In this document: piece after piece, positions 1 through 7,174 of the stretch
Position numbering within the stretch: the stretch's first letter is position 1
Layout: each line of letters starts with the position of its first letter
NCBI GenBank assembly: GCA_002402125.1
Contig: NVVG01000167.1
Span: 1-8,054 of the forward strand
Origin: Moraxellaceae bacterium
GTDB lineage: Bacteria > Pseudomonadota > Gammaproteobacteria > Pseudomonadales > Ketobacteraceae
DNA: 8,054 nt
Reading direction: 5' to 3'
Notes under the pieces: model-generated
Databases searched by the model: none
Told to the model about the DNA's origin: nothing
What the model saw: the letters and a program-made list of their open reading frames with translations, nothing else
Program-made: the position numbers and the translations under genes

Positions 1-127
1 CATGTCTACTAGCGTACTCTTATCCCCGGTGGATTGGTGGAAACGAGTGAACCCTGCTATTCCGCACATGCCCTATCCTGTTTATTTAAGCCCTATTAAT
101 TTAGGCCTGTTAATTTAAGCCTGTTAA
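1..127. other. Intergenic region downstream of the FemAB gene
   Basis: This stretch follows the stop codon of the FemAB-like gene on the minus strand. I see no GC-rich hairpin followed by a T-run on that strand, so nothing shows that the operon ends here. The half nearest the gene is filled by a 14-base tandem repeat, annotated separately. The window begins with CAT, which on the minus strand is an ATG that could start the next gene of the operon. Only a weak purine stretch (AAGAG, 13 bases upstream) precedes it, and no codon after it is visible, so I do not call a gene. Confidence 0.4.
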
Positions 128-133
128 TTAGAG
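77..133. repeat. Four degenerate 14-base tandem repeats spanning a stop codon
   Basis: Four head-to-tail copies are visible on the plus strand: CCTGTTTATTTAAG (77-90), CCCTATTAATTTAG plus one extra G (91-105), CCTGTTAATTTAAG (106-119) and CCTGTTAATTAGAG (120-133). Each copy has an AT core close to the self-complementary TTAATTAA. The last copy contains TTA at 128-130, which is the TAA stop of the FemAB-like gene on the other strand, so the repeat reaches into the coding end. The copies are too few, too short and lack unique spacers, so this is not a CRISPR array. The function is unknown; replication slippage is the simplest origin. Confidence 0.75.
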
Positions 134-1204
134 GCTAATATAGCGTCGGACCATGGGGCCCAACATGTTGGTTATCGACTCTGGCAATTTTGCCCATGTG
201 GCTGCTACTAATGTTTTGATCTTGCTGTTGCCGGAGCTGGTAGGAGGTGCGACCAAGCCATCTTGGTCATAGTCTTGCCAATCTAGCGCGATAGCGGTGG
301 CACCCCATTGTTTTTTGAAGCGGAAGGTGCCTTCGCCAACGGATGAGCGTCCAAAATCGAAGGTGCCATAGTCATTATCTGCGGCGTAGCTAATGAGTCC
401 CCAGTACAATCCCATGTTAGGGGAGTATTTATTGTATTCCGCTAGGGTAGAAGCCCAGGGTACGGTCACTGTTTTTCCACACATTAAAATAATAGCGGCG
501 CCGACAATAACATCGTCTTTGCTTACCAAGCCAATTTGTGCGCGTTCTCCGTAATGTTTGATGATGGACTCAAACCATTTCTTGGAATGCACCGGAGAGC
601 CCAATAAACGCATGTTGGCTTGCATGACGACATAGAAGGCGCTAATGGCTTCTGCATCATTGGCCTGGCTATAACTGATACCATTCTTTTCCGATTTTTT
701 AATTTGGCTACGTAGCTTTGATTTAAAACCACTTAATAACGCGGATGATGATTCTGGTAGCGGCATCATCATGCGGACCTTTTGTCCTTGTAGCGCGTCG
801 CTTTTTAATTGCTCAGCTTCAATGGCTTGGCCGCTTTGCCTAAGATTTAGTTTGTTGGCAGTGTGTTTAGATGCAAATTCTTTAGCCTTTTCTAATAATG
901 GCTGTCTTGCGGCCTCATCAGAAACAAGGATTCCGCCCACATCACAAAAGGGTAGGGAGCAGGTGGCACCGGATAACATAGGGGGTGCTATTTTTACCAG
1001 GGGTAAAATACCCACTATTTTTGAATGTTGCTCTGCTATTAGATAAAAGCAGGTGTGTTGGTAGGCATCTTCTATCGCTTTTTTCCATGCGGTTAAATGA
1101 TAGGGTGTTGCATCCATGTGATCGCTCACAAAGACATCCCATGCCGCATAATCTGCTACACCCGCTTGGCGAATGTTGACTTGTTCAATTTGAGGATTAA
1201 CCAT
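128..1204 (-). CDS. FemAB-like GNAT protein, PEP-CTERM/EPS associated
   Basis: A 358-residue protein of the FemAB/GNAT fold, resembling the FemAB-related proteins found in PEP-CTERM/exosortase EPS loci. FemAB relatives transfer amino acids, and other GNAT enzymes transfer acyl groups, to amines; the substrate of this branch is not established. The N-terminal GNAT-like half covers about residues 8-150. The second half (about 155-310) carries a basic linker (KSKLRSQIKKSEKNG, 161-175) and the diagnostic block LYWGLISYAADNDYGTFDFG at 266-285, followed by RSSVGEGTFRFKKQWG (286-301). I chose the ATG at 1202-1204. The frame is open to 1285, but that extension would overlap the deacetylase gene by 73 bases, and its sequence is not family-like. 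From the chosen start the gap is 8 bases, and GAGAG (1210-1214) lies 5 bases upstream as a modest ribosome binding site touching the preceding stop. No signal peptide is seen, so the protein is probably cytoplasmic. It is probably co-translated with the deacetylase, which suggests a shared glycan substrate. Confidence 0.88.
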   Translation of the reverse strand: MVNPQIEQVNIRQAGVADYAAWDVFVSDHMDATPYHLTAWKKAIEDAYQHTCFYLIAEQHSKIVGILPLVKIAPPMLSGATCSLPFCDVGGILVSDEAARQPLLEKAKEFASKHTANKLNLRQSGQAIEAEQLKSDALQGQKVRMMMPLPESSSALLSGFKSKLRSQIKKSEKNGISYSQANDAEAISAFYVVMQANMRLLGSPVHSKKWFESIIKHYGERAQIGLVSKDDVIVGAAIILMCGKTVTVPWASTLAEYNKYSPNMGLYWGLISYAADNDYGTFDFGRSSVGEGTFRFKKQWGATAIALDWQDYDQDGLVAPPTSSGNSKIKTLVAATWAKLPESITNMLGPMVRRYISL

Positions 1205-1212
1205 TACTGCTC

Positions 1213-2244
1213 TCAGTCTATTTGGGGGGCAGTATAACCCGCAAACCCTTCTAGTAGTAGATCCCTGGCCTCTGTTATGGTGCAAAAGGTTACGTCATTT
1301 TGATTGGCTAGGTGTTCTACGACATCAGCAATGCTGGTGTAGAACCGTTTTTCATCACCATTGTTTTGGGTATATTCATTGCGACCGGGTAATAGGCTGG
1401 AGCTGTGGATGTACATGTGGATAACGGGGTTTTCAGACGTTAAGGCGGCTTCGGTTAGCGCGATCATATCGTCAGTGGTTGATAGCTCTGGGCACAAGTA
1501 GATCTTTCTGAGGATGTTTGTTTTCCATGCAAAGCCTATAAGTCGCAAGGGATCCATGAATTTTGATGACAATAGCCGATGAACCTTGTCCCAAAAGGGG
1601 AAGTTCGACCGATTAAAACCGGCGGTGATGGGCAATTCAAATATATCGCACTTTGGACCTGCAAGGTTTGGGGAGCTCAGGTTTGGCCAGTAGGGTTTGT
1701 CGGGGGTATTTTCGCAGGAAAAGTCTTCGTTTATGTAGTATGGGTAGACGCTGGAGTCGATGTCATAACCTTCACCTCTGGTGATATTAATAACAGCTTC
1801 GTTGGTACCCCAGCGGCCGGTTCGAAATACGGTGGGGGTTACCTCGATATTGCGTTTTATTGTGGAGGTTAGGCTTTGTAGTTTGGCTCGCACCAGGTTG
1901 GGTGCTAAGTTGACAACATGGGATTCTCTTTCGCCGTTGGCGCCTTCCATCGGCGGATTGCACCAGGGATGTAGGTGGGCGCCTATTTCTGCGTTTTTGG
2001 TCTGGGCGATATTTTTAAGGATGTTTGCTGCTTTAATGTCGTTGGCTACCGGATAGTCAACTAGGTAGGTGGGGCGTACTCCTAGGGATTCACAAAATGC
2101 CTGGAATTTAGGGATCTGTTGTACATTTTCTACGTTGCAGGTGTTCTGTGGGAAGTCACCGTTCCAATCAAACTCTTCTTCAGTGTCAACAGACAGGATA
2201 AAGAGCACCTTACGTTTGTTGTTTGGGTTTGATTGGGTTGGCAT
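1213..2244 (-). CDS. Polysaccharide deacetylase (NodB-fold), WalW-like
   Basis: A 343-residue metal-dependent carbohydrate esterase-like protein, expected to remove N- or O-acetyl groups from a polysaccharide or its lipid-linked precursor. Visible motifs run in the order known for this superfamily: SVDTEEEFDW (18-27) with the likely catalytic or metal aspartate D20; GAHLHPWCNPP (88-98) with the metal-binding histidines H90 and H92; FRTGRWG (140-146); YDIDSSVYP (160-168); and MYIHSSSLLPG (277-287) with the late histidine H280. The N-terminus is short and has no signal peptide or membrane helix, so a cytoplasmic location is likely. The sequence does not look like the XrtA-associated DUF3473 deacetylase common in exosortase loci; the SVDTEEEFDW start is nearer to WalW-type proteins. 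The gene starts 4 bases after the glycosyltransferase stop, and its ribosome binding site lies inside that gene's end. It sits between a glycosyltransferase and the FemAB gene, which fits glycan tailoring. The substrate cannot be told from the sequence. Confidence 0.87.
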   Translation of the reverse strand: MPTQSNPNNKRKVLFILSVDTEEEFDWNGDFPQNTCNVENVQQIPKFQAFCESLGVRPTYLVDYPVANDIKAANILKNIAQTKNAEIGAHLHPWCNPPMEGANGERESHVVNLAPNLVRAKLQSLTSTIKRNIEVTPTVFRTGRWGTNEAVINITRGEGYDIDSSVYPYYINEDFSCENTPDKPYWPNLSSPNLAGPKCDIFELPITAGFNRSNFPFWDKVHRLLSSKFMDPLRLIGFAWKTNILRKIYLCPELSTTDDMIALTEAALTSENPVIHMYIHSSSLLPGRNEYTQNNGDEKRFYTSIADVVEHLANQNDVTFCTITEARDLLLEGFAGYTAPQID

Positions 2245-2248
2245 ACGG

Positions 2249-3376
2249 TCAGTCCCTGACGATCATGGAGTTGAATAGGTTAGTATAGTCTTTAGCCATG
2301 CGTTTGCCCGAAAAGTGTTCCAAAACAAATTCCCTGGCATTGAGAGAGATTTGCTTGGCGTAATCTTCATCAAATAGCAGCTTCTTCCATTGGGCCTTGA
2401 GTTTTTCTTTGTCACCTAAGGGGGCTAATAGACCGGTTTTCTCATGTTCAATCAGCTGGTCGATGCCGGCAATGTCATACGCTGCGACAGGGATACCCAT
2501 TGCCATGGTTTCCATAACGCATCGAGGGATGCCTTCTAGGGTTGATGTCATCACAAATATATCAAAGCTGTGCAACCATTCAAGGCGGTCATTGCGAAAA
2601 CCTAAAAAATCCATGGTTGGGTAGGAGGCCAGCGTTTCTGCATGTCGTTGCAATTCAACTCGATCTTCTCCGTCACCCAGTAACACCAGCTCGATGTTGT
2701 CATGCTCTTTGGCGAGCTCATCGTAGATGTTTAATAAATCGGTAATGTTTTTGCGGCTGATCATTTGCCCGAGAAATCCAATACGTTTTTTGGTTTTCTT
2801 TTGTTTGATAGGGTTGTTGTTACATAATCGCTGCTCTTCAACTTCATCCAGGTCAACGCCATTTTGAATGTAGGTAACTTTGTGGCTTTTGACACCGATG
2901 GTATCTAAGTCTTGGCATAATTGCTTAGAAAGTGGTGCTAATGAGTCAAAGGCCCTGAGGAATTGGTTGCCTAACCCAATGTAGGCCTTTAGCTTCCAGT
3001 CCTCGGCATTTTCAAAACCGTGAGGGGTGGCTACTGCTTTGATTCCGGTTAGACGCGCGGCTATCAATCCTAAGATGTCGGATTTATAGCCGTGGGTGTG
3101 GATAATGTCTATTTGTTGATTTTTGATGAGTCGACACAGTTTGACGATGACACTGACATCGAATCGCCCGCTCATGGGGACTTCAAATACCGTTTTGCCT
3201 AGCTTGCGATATTGGTTAGAAATCTCCAAGTCATCGTTGCCGGGTTCCGTGGTTACTGCAAGATGACAAATTACCTCAGTTGGCTTGAGGTTTCTTGCAA
3301 GCGCCAGTATCCAGCGCTCGGCCCCATAGAAGCCGGTAGGGCAGATGAATTGTAAGACGTTAAGCGGTGCGCTCAT
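2249..3376 (-). CDS. Family 4 glycosyltransferase (GT-B fold)
   Basis: A 375-residue retaining glycosyltransferase of the GT4 type, expected to add a sugar from a nucleotide-sugar donor to a lipid-linked EPS intermediate on the cytoplasmic face of the inner membrane. The N-terminal acceptor domain (about 1-185) opens with a strand and the motif PTGFYGAERWILALA (13-27), followed by IIHTHGYKSD (91-100) and ATPHGFEN (116-123). The donor domain starts at about residue 197 with RIGFLGQMISRKN (198-210), continues with VLLGDGED (231-238), and carries the family's EX7E signature as EGIPRCVME, glutamates 281 and 289. The length is normal. No signal peptide or clear membrane helix is present. The start is preceded by no convincing Shine-Dalgarno sequence within the 21-base gap, but the protein begins where the fold should, and no nearby alternative Met fits better. 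Donor and acceptor sugars cannot be inferred. It sits between the family 2 enzyme and the deacetylase in the same tight gene run. Confidence 0.92.
   Translation of the reverse strand: MSAPLNVLQFICPTGFYGAERWILALARNLKPTEVICHLAVTTEPGNDDLEISNQYRKLGKTVFEVPMSGRFDVSVIVKLCRLIKNQQIDIIHTHGYKSDILGLIAARLTGIKAVATPHGFENAEDWKLKAYIGLGNQFLRAFDSLAPLSKQLCQDLDTIGVKSHKVTYIQNGVDLDEVEEQRLCNNNPIKQKKTKKRIGFLGQMISRKNITDLLNIYDELAKEHDNIELVLLGDGEDRVELQRHAETLASYPTMDFLGFRNDRLEWLHSFDIFVMTSTLEGIPRCVMETMAMGIPVAAYDIAGIDQLIEHEKTGLLAPLGDKEKLKAQWKKLLFDEDYAKQISLNAREFVLEHFSGKRMAKDYTNLFNSMIVRD
2253..2257 (-). promoter_or_regulatory. Ribosome binding site of the deacetylase inside the upstream gene
   Basis: AGGGA on the minus strand lies 8 bases before the deacetylase ATG (2242-2244). 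It falls within the last two sense codons (AGG GAC) of the family 4 glycosyltransferase, just before its TGA. This supports the chosen start and suggests translational coupling: ribosomes finishing the glycosyltransferase pass over and clear the initiation site of the deacetylase. Confidence 0.7.
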
Positions 3377-3397
3377 AATGTGTTTGTTAGCCGTTGG

Positions 3398-4345
3398 TTA
3401 TACATGGATGACCTTAAAAAGCCCTGAAATTGTCCCGATGATACGTGCAGGGAAGTAGGTAATATAGAACTTGAGGATATCGATAAAGCGTACCTTGCCA
3501 GATGCGATGGAATGCAACCTGATGGAATAGATAACGATGGGGAGCAGGGTGATACCAAGCCCCATCAGTGCAACATCGACATGCTGTGTCAAAAGCCCAA
3601 TAACGGTTACCAGGAAAAATAATAATACCCATACCGGTACCAGAAAGCTGGGCAGCTCGGAAAGTGGGATTGGCCGCCCTTTAATGGACTGTAGGTTTGA
3701 TTGTCCTCGCCAAATTTCCTTGTGGAACATTTCGTTGTATAGCTTATCCTCGCCTAAATGGATGTAATTGGCTTTTGAGGAGTAATATAGATGGCCCAGC
3801 GCATGGACCTTATCGGTGAAGTAATAATCTTCACAGGTGACTAAATGTTCAGGAAAGCCCCCGGCAGAGGTAAACGTCGACTTATCCAATAGTAGGTTGC
3901 GGCCAGGCAAGAACCTAACATTGCAGTCTATAGCCGCATTGCTTAGCGCGGTTCTTATTTTCTCCAGAGCGGGGGCGTCTTCGGTGCATCGTTGAACAGC
4001 GCTTACCAGAACTCTCGAAGAGTCGCTTTGTAGCTCTGATGTCATGCTTTGAACCCAGTTTGGCGATAATTCGATATCTGCATCCAGAAAGGCAAAATAT
4101 TGCCCGGATGCGTGGGTGGTACCGATGTTTCTCAAGGTAGATATTGTTTCATTCTCCGGGCGAAATACGTGTTTTATGGAGAGTGAAGGCGTACTGGATA
4201 TTGCAGGGTCTGTCAGTGTTTTATTTTGAGTGACAATAACTACTTCCATCTCGCTATGGGGATAGTCTTGCTCAAGTATGGACTTGACGGTTAGGGCGAG
4301 CAATTCTTCTCGGCCCTTATGGGGTATGATAAATGAAATGAGCAT
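3398..4345 (-). CDS. Family 2 glycosyltransferase with C-terminal membrane helices
   Basis: A 315-residue inverting glycosyltransferase with a GT-A fold. The catalytic domain spans about residues 1-225: SFIIPHKGREELL (4-16) at the nucleotide-binding start, the LRNIGTTHASG region (71-81), the metal-binding DAD at 88-90, a likely catalytic-base region TCEDYYFTDK at 170-179 (E172, D173), and WRGQSN at 212-217 near the acceptor site. Two hydrophobic segments follow, at about 231-251 (rich in V, L and F) and 256-276, then a basic amphipathic tail. This places the enzyme at the inner membrane with its active site in the cytoplasm, suitable for a polyprenyl-linked EPS intermediate. With only two helices it is probably not a processive synthase of the cellulose or hyaluronan type. 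The start ATG at 4343-4345 lies 41 bases after the stop of the lyase-like gene; no strong ribosome binding site is seen. Its sugar specificity is unknown. Confidence 0.9.
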   Translation of the reverse strand: MLISFIIPHKGREELLALTVKSILEQDYPHSEMEVVIVTQNKTLTDPAISSTPSLSIKHVFRPENETISTLRNIGTTHASGQYFAFLDADIELSPNWVQSMTSELQSDSSRVLVSAVQRCTEDAPALEKIRTALSNAAIDCNVRFLPGRNLLLDKSTFTSAGGFPEHLVTCEDYYFTDKVHALGHLYYSSKANYIHLGEDKLYNEMFHKEIWRGQSNLQSIKGRPIPLSELPSFLVPVWVLLFFLVTVIGLLTQHVDVALMGLGITLLPIVIYSIRLHSIASGKVRFIDILKFYITYFPARIIGTISGLFKVIHV

Positions 4346-4386
4346 GATGTTTCGCTTTTGCTGTTTATCCTATGGATTGAGTAAGT

Positions 4387-7023
4387 TTACGTTTGTCTGT
4401 TTGTGATTTTGATCTTGTCATGTAACTTTTTGGCTGCACTGCTTCTGTGTTGCAACCAGGATAATTCTGCCTTCAAGGAAAAGGATAATAGCTTCTTACC
4501 CAATTCAAATAGCGTATTCTTGATCAGTTGCTGCCTATTTATGTAGGGAAGGGGCAGGTTTTTAGCAAAATTCTCGGGTATTTGAATGGGGTTCTGTTTA
4601 TTGTTGTAGTAGCTTATAGGGCCATGGTTCTGCATAAGGATAGCCAGTATTCGAGAGAAATGCCGCGTATTACTTTGTTGTAGTTGGGTAACTGTGCTGT
4701 TGTAAAAGTACTCTGCGCGCTCTAGATATTTGGCACGTTCGCTAGATGGGCATATGCTACTCACATAAAACAAAATATTGGCTTTTCTTATTTCTTGGGC
4801 CGTCCATGTTTCGTTTGGATAATCTAGCTTTTCTGGGTTATCCAAGGATAAGATTTCGTTGTCTCTGATCCAGCTTGCGTAGTGCAATAATGCTGATGCG
4901 GCATAGTGGTAATTTGCATCCTGAGTTTCATCAAGCTGCTCCTTGACTGTCAGGTAGCGAATAACAGCTTGCAGGAATATGGTGTAGAACCAGGTTTCTT
5001 CGATGTTTTCTAAGTCTCGATCTGCGATGTTGTCGTTAGGGTGGACGGTCCCCTGTATGACTTTTTCCGCTTTTGTTAGATACTCTCGGTGGTCCGTTAT
5101 CGAGAAGCTATCGAGCAGCGCGCAGACATAGTTACCGACGCCTCTATCTAGCGGGTATTTATGGGTAGGTATGCAGTTACCGGGGGAAGCATCCTTTATT
5201 TGTGCCAATGTTTTGTTTTTAAAGGTTAGTAATTGTTCTAGCAGTGAGCCGGTGCCTTCGTAGAAAAATGTGATCCATTGCGTTAGCTGTAATACTGCTA
5301 ATTTTGAATGCTCGTTACCCGTAAGGAAATAGTGCAATGATAGTCCGTGGGTATAGCAGTGCTCGGCCCCCGGGCCACCACCTTCGGTAGGGGCACCTTC
5401 AATAATTTGTTTGTGGGAATAGGTGCGGTGGGATGATGTAAACGCATCAACATAGTGGTCAGTATGCCAAAACAACCCTCCGTTGTACTCGGCCCGGTCT
5501 TCTGTGGTGTTGTATATGTCTATGTCGGTAATGTGTTGAGCTAGATCATTGGCTTGCTCCATCCACTCTTTATTGCCAGTAAGGACGTATTGGCGAATAA
5601 GACCGTAAAGGGGGTCGTATTGGTTGTTGTAATGCGATACAAATATTTCACCTTTGTCGAGATAAAGGCTCTCATGATCGGCAACAATATCCCCAAAGTT
5701 GCGCCAACCATATTCATCGATGCTGTCTCGTTTGGCTACAAAGCCATGCTCTTCTGATAAGCCCTCTTGGATGATTGAATCACAGGGCTCGGTATTTAGC
5801 GATAGATGGTTAAATGTGCCGGTTTTTGCATAGTAGTCTGGGGAAAGCTGTGGTGTTAGTGGTTGCCTTGCCCAGTTTAGAGCGCTTTTATCATCACTAA
5901 AGTCGAAGTAGGTTGTGTGAGTTTTTCTTTCACCCCCTTGCAGCTCAAAAATGTCTCCAAAACGTTGCGGAAAAAGTTCAACAAGTAGTGTGTCGTTATT
6001 CGAACTGAACGCTTTGGGAAAGTTTTGCCAGAAGTTCTTAAGATATACGGATACACCCGATGCAGATTGCACAATTGGATCTGCGCGATCACCATCATGG
6101 GTTTTGTCACCGGTTAGAAGAGTATAACCCTTCTGTGCAACGGGGTTTTTACCGAATTTATTGATGTGGTTGTTACTTTTCCAGTTCTTACCACCGCTAC
6201 CGCCTTGGTAAATGGATGTATTACCTGTGGCTTCCTGCCATTCTTTGCCGTTAGCTATTTGGATTTGTGTTGTTGCGTCTTTTTGAATGCCAATGGAAAG
6301 AGTGAGTGAGCTGAAATTGACAGACCCGTCATCACCGAGATCCCATAGGCCGCCATTATGTTTAGCGGCTTTGGGGTTATGTATACAGAAGTCCCATCTC
6401 ACATGACTGCTTTGGGCGTAGAAAGTTAGTGTTGACTCAAAATCACAGAAGGTTGAATCGGTTGAGTTTATAAATGTGCCGTATTGGACAACTTCTTGTT
6501 TGAAAGACTGGTTTGGGTAACGCACGAACGTAGTGGTTATGTGCGGCTGGTAAGTATCTTGTTTGTCATCAACAAGGGTTAATGAGAATTCACCTTTGGA
6601 GAATAGGGTTTGTTTTTTTGCGTTGACTTGGCTTAATGGGTAGAGTTTTTCTTTGTGGATAGAAAAAGATGTTATGCCAGTGTCTATTAAAATGTCTTCT
6701 TTTTGTTCCGTGGTGTGAGTAAGGTGGGTTGTCGCCTCATTGAAGTGTGATGTGCTGGTGTTGACATATTCGATGGTATAGATTTTATCTTGATATGCTT
6801 CTATGTCGACAGGGAAGTCTATAAGGCCCCAGCGGATACTGTTATCTGCCCAGTATGTGACCGCTTTGATGTTGGAAATGAGAGTGAGACCTTTGCTATC
6901 TTTGATGATTAGCTGGTCTATATTACGGACTATGCCTTTAGTAAATGGAACACCCAGAGTGACGGGTTCAAAGAAGCGGGGCGTTCCAATTGTTTCTTTA
7001 ATTGTGATATTGATAGGATGCAT
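4387..7023 (-). CDS. Probable PcRGLX/YetA-like exo-rhamnogalacturonan lyase family protein
   Basis: A large protein (878 residues from this start) that resembles the PcRGLX/YetA family of exo-rhamnogalacturonan lyases, whose members are of similar size. Numbering below counts seven residues more, from an upstream TTG. The N-terminal beta-rich domain (about 15-385) opens with a RIFT-barrel-like pattern, FFEPVTLGVPFTKG (24-37), then YWADNSIRWGLIDFP (64-78). From about 440 onward the protein becomes helical, as expected of an alpha/alpha toroid, with conserved-looking blocks YGWRNFGDIVADHE (445-458), FVSHYNNQYDPLYGL (468-482), YNGGLFWHTDHYVDAF (520-535), TEGGGPGAEHCYTHGLSLHY (553-572) and IPTHKYPLDRGVGNY (625-639); the His, Tyr, Arg and Glu residues there are candidate active-site residues. 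No signal peptide or membrane helix is seen, so a cytoplasmic location is likely. Two starts are possible, TTG at 7042-7044 and ATG at 7021-7023; neither has a clear ribosome binding site, and I prefer ATG. It leads the EPS gene run. The family call is from remembered motif patterns; substrate and activity are unproven. Confidence 0.65.
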   Translation of the reverse strand: MHPINITIKETIGTPRFFEPVTLGVPFTKGIVRNIDQLIIKDSKGLTLISNIKAVTYWADNSIRWGLIDFPVDIEAYQDKIYTIEYVNTSTSHFNEATTHLTHTTEQKEDILIDTGITSFSIHKEKLYPLSQVNAKKQTLFSKGEFSLTLVDDKQDTYQPHITTTFVRYPNQSFKQEVVQYGTFINSTDSTFCDFESTLTFYAQSSHVRWDFCIHNPKAAKHNGGLWDLGDDGSVNFSSLTLSIGIQKDATTQIQIANGKEWQEATGNTSIYQGGSGGKNWKSNNHINKFGKNPVAQKGYTLLTGDKTHDGDRADPIVQSASGVSVYLKNFWQNFPKAFSSNNDTLLVELFPQRFGDIFELQGGERKTHTTYFDFSDDKSALNWARQPLTPQLSPDYYAKTGTFNHLSLNTEPCDSIIQEGLSEEHGFVAKRDSIDEYGWRNFGDIVADHESLYLDKGEIFVSHYNNQYDPLYGLIRQYVLTGNKEWMEQANDLAQHITDIDIYNTTEDRAEYNGGLFWHTDHYVDAFTSSHRTYSHKQIIEGAPTEGGGPGAEHCYTHGLSLHYFLTGNEHSKLAVLQLTQWITFFYEGTGSLLEQLLTFKNKTLAQIKDASPGNCIPTHKYPLDRGVGNYVCALLDSFSITDHREYLTKAEKVIQGTVHPNDNIADRDLENIEETWFYTIFLQAVIRYLTVKEQLDETQDANYHYAASALLHYASWIRDNEILSLDNPEKLDYPNETWTAQEIRKANILFYVSSICPSSERAKYLERAEYFYNSTVTQLQQSNTRHFSRILAILMQNHGPISYYNNKQNPIQIPENFAKNLPLPYINRQQLIKNTLFELGKKLLSFSLKAELSWLQHRSSAAKKLHDKIKITNRQT

Positions 7024-7044
7024 TTGTATTAAGTTTGTCTGCAA

Positions 7045-7174
7045 TAAGGTTCGAGTGTTGCTGCGCGCGTTTTTATAGCGCCTTATTTAATAAGCAATAT
7101 AGTAGCATTATCGTAGTTCAACTGCTCTAAATAAACACATCGGGAATGACGCTAGTTATATTTTTGTTATAAAC
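7045..7174 (-). promoter_or_regulatory. AT-rich leader, likely promoter region of the EPS operon
   Basis: This gap lies between the terminator of the PEP-CTERM gene and the lyase-like gene. The five-gene run needs a promoter here unless it depends on read-through. On the minus strand I see several -10-like hexamers, GATAAT (7107-7112), TATATT (just downstream of it) and TATAAA (7072-7077), and a -35-like TTGAAC (7116-7121). None pair at the usual 16-18 base spacing with a good partner; TTGAAC to TATATT is only 14. A 13-base palindrome, CTTATT-T-AATAAG (7082-7094), could be an operator. No sigma-54 GG/GC pattern was recognised. The location is a reasonable inference, but the exact promoter is not settled. 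Confidence 0.35.
7082..7094. repeat. Short palindrome upstream of the lyase-like gene
   Basis: CTTATT at 7082-7087 and AATAAG at 7089-7094 are exact inverted copies around a single T. The palindrome lies about 60 bases before the preferred start codon and among the -10-like sequences, a position suited to a dimeric regulator. Such AT-only arms also occur by chance in an AT-rich gap, so a binding site is only a possibility. Confidence 0.3.

Noticed and set aside
1..3. ATG on the minus strand at the window edge as the start of a further operon gene
   Set aside because: No codon after it is visible and the upstream purine stretch is weak and too far away; it may be real but cannot be supported.
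103..122. Weak inverted match AGGC/GCCT as a terminator for the FemAB-like gene
   Set aside because: Only four pairs with a 12-base loop and no T-run; it is a by-product of the tandem repeat.
77..133. The tandem repeats as a CRISPR array
   Set aside because: Units are 14 bases, contiguous and degenerate, with no unique spacers and no cas genes nearby.
1205..1285. N-terminal extension of the FemAB-like protein by 27 residues to an upstream start
   Set aside because: It would overlap the deacetylase gene by 73 bases and adds Arg/Cys-rich sequence with no family resemblance; the ATG at 1202-1204 has a GAGAG site and a natural 8-base gap.
5877..6110. Open frames inside the lyase-like gene and inside the other genes on both strands
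   Set aside because: They lie in other frames of well-supported coding sequences, have low-complexity or family-unlike products, and lack ribosome binding sites.
7045..7174. Sigma-54 promoter, as reported for some PEP-CTERM/EPS regulons
   Set aside because: I could not find a GG and GC pair at the required spacing with acceptable flanks on the minus strand in this gap; the region upstream of the PEP-CTERM gene is outside the window.
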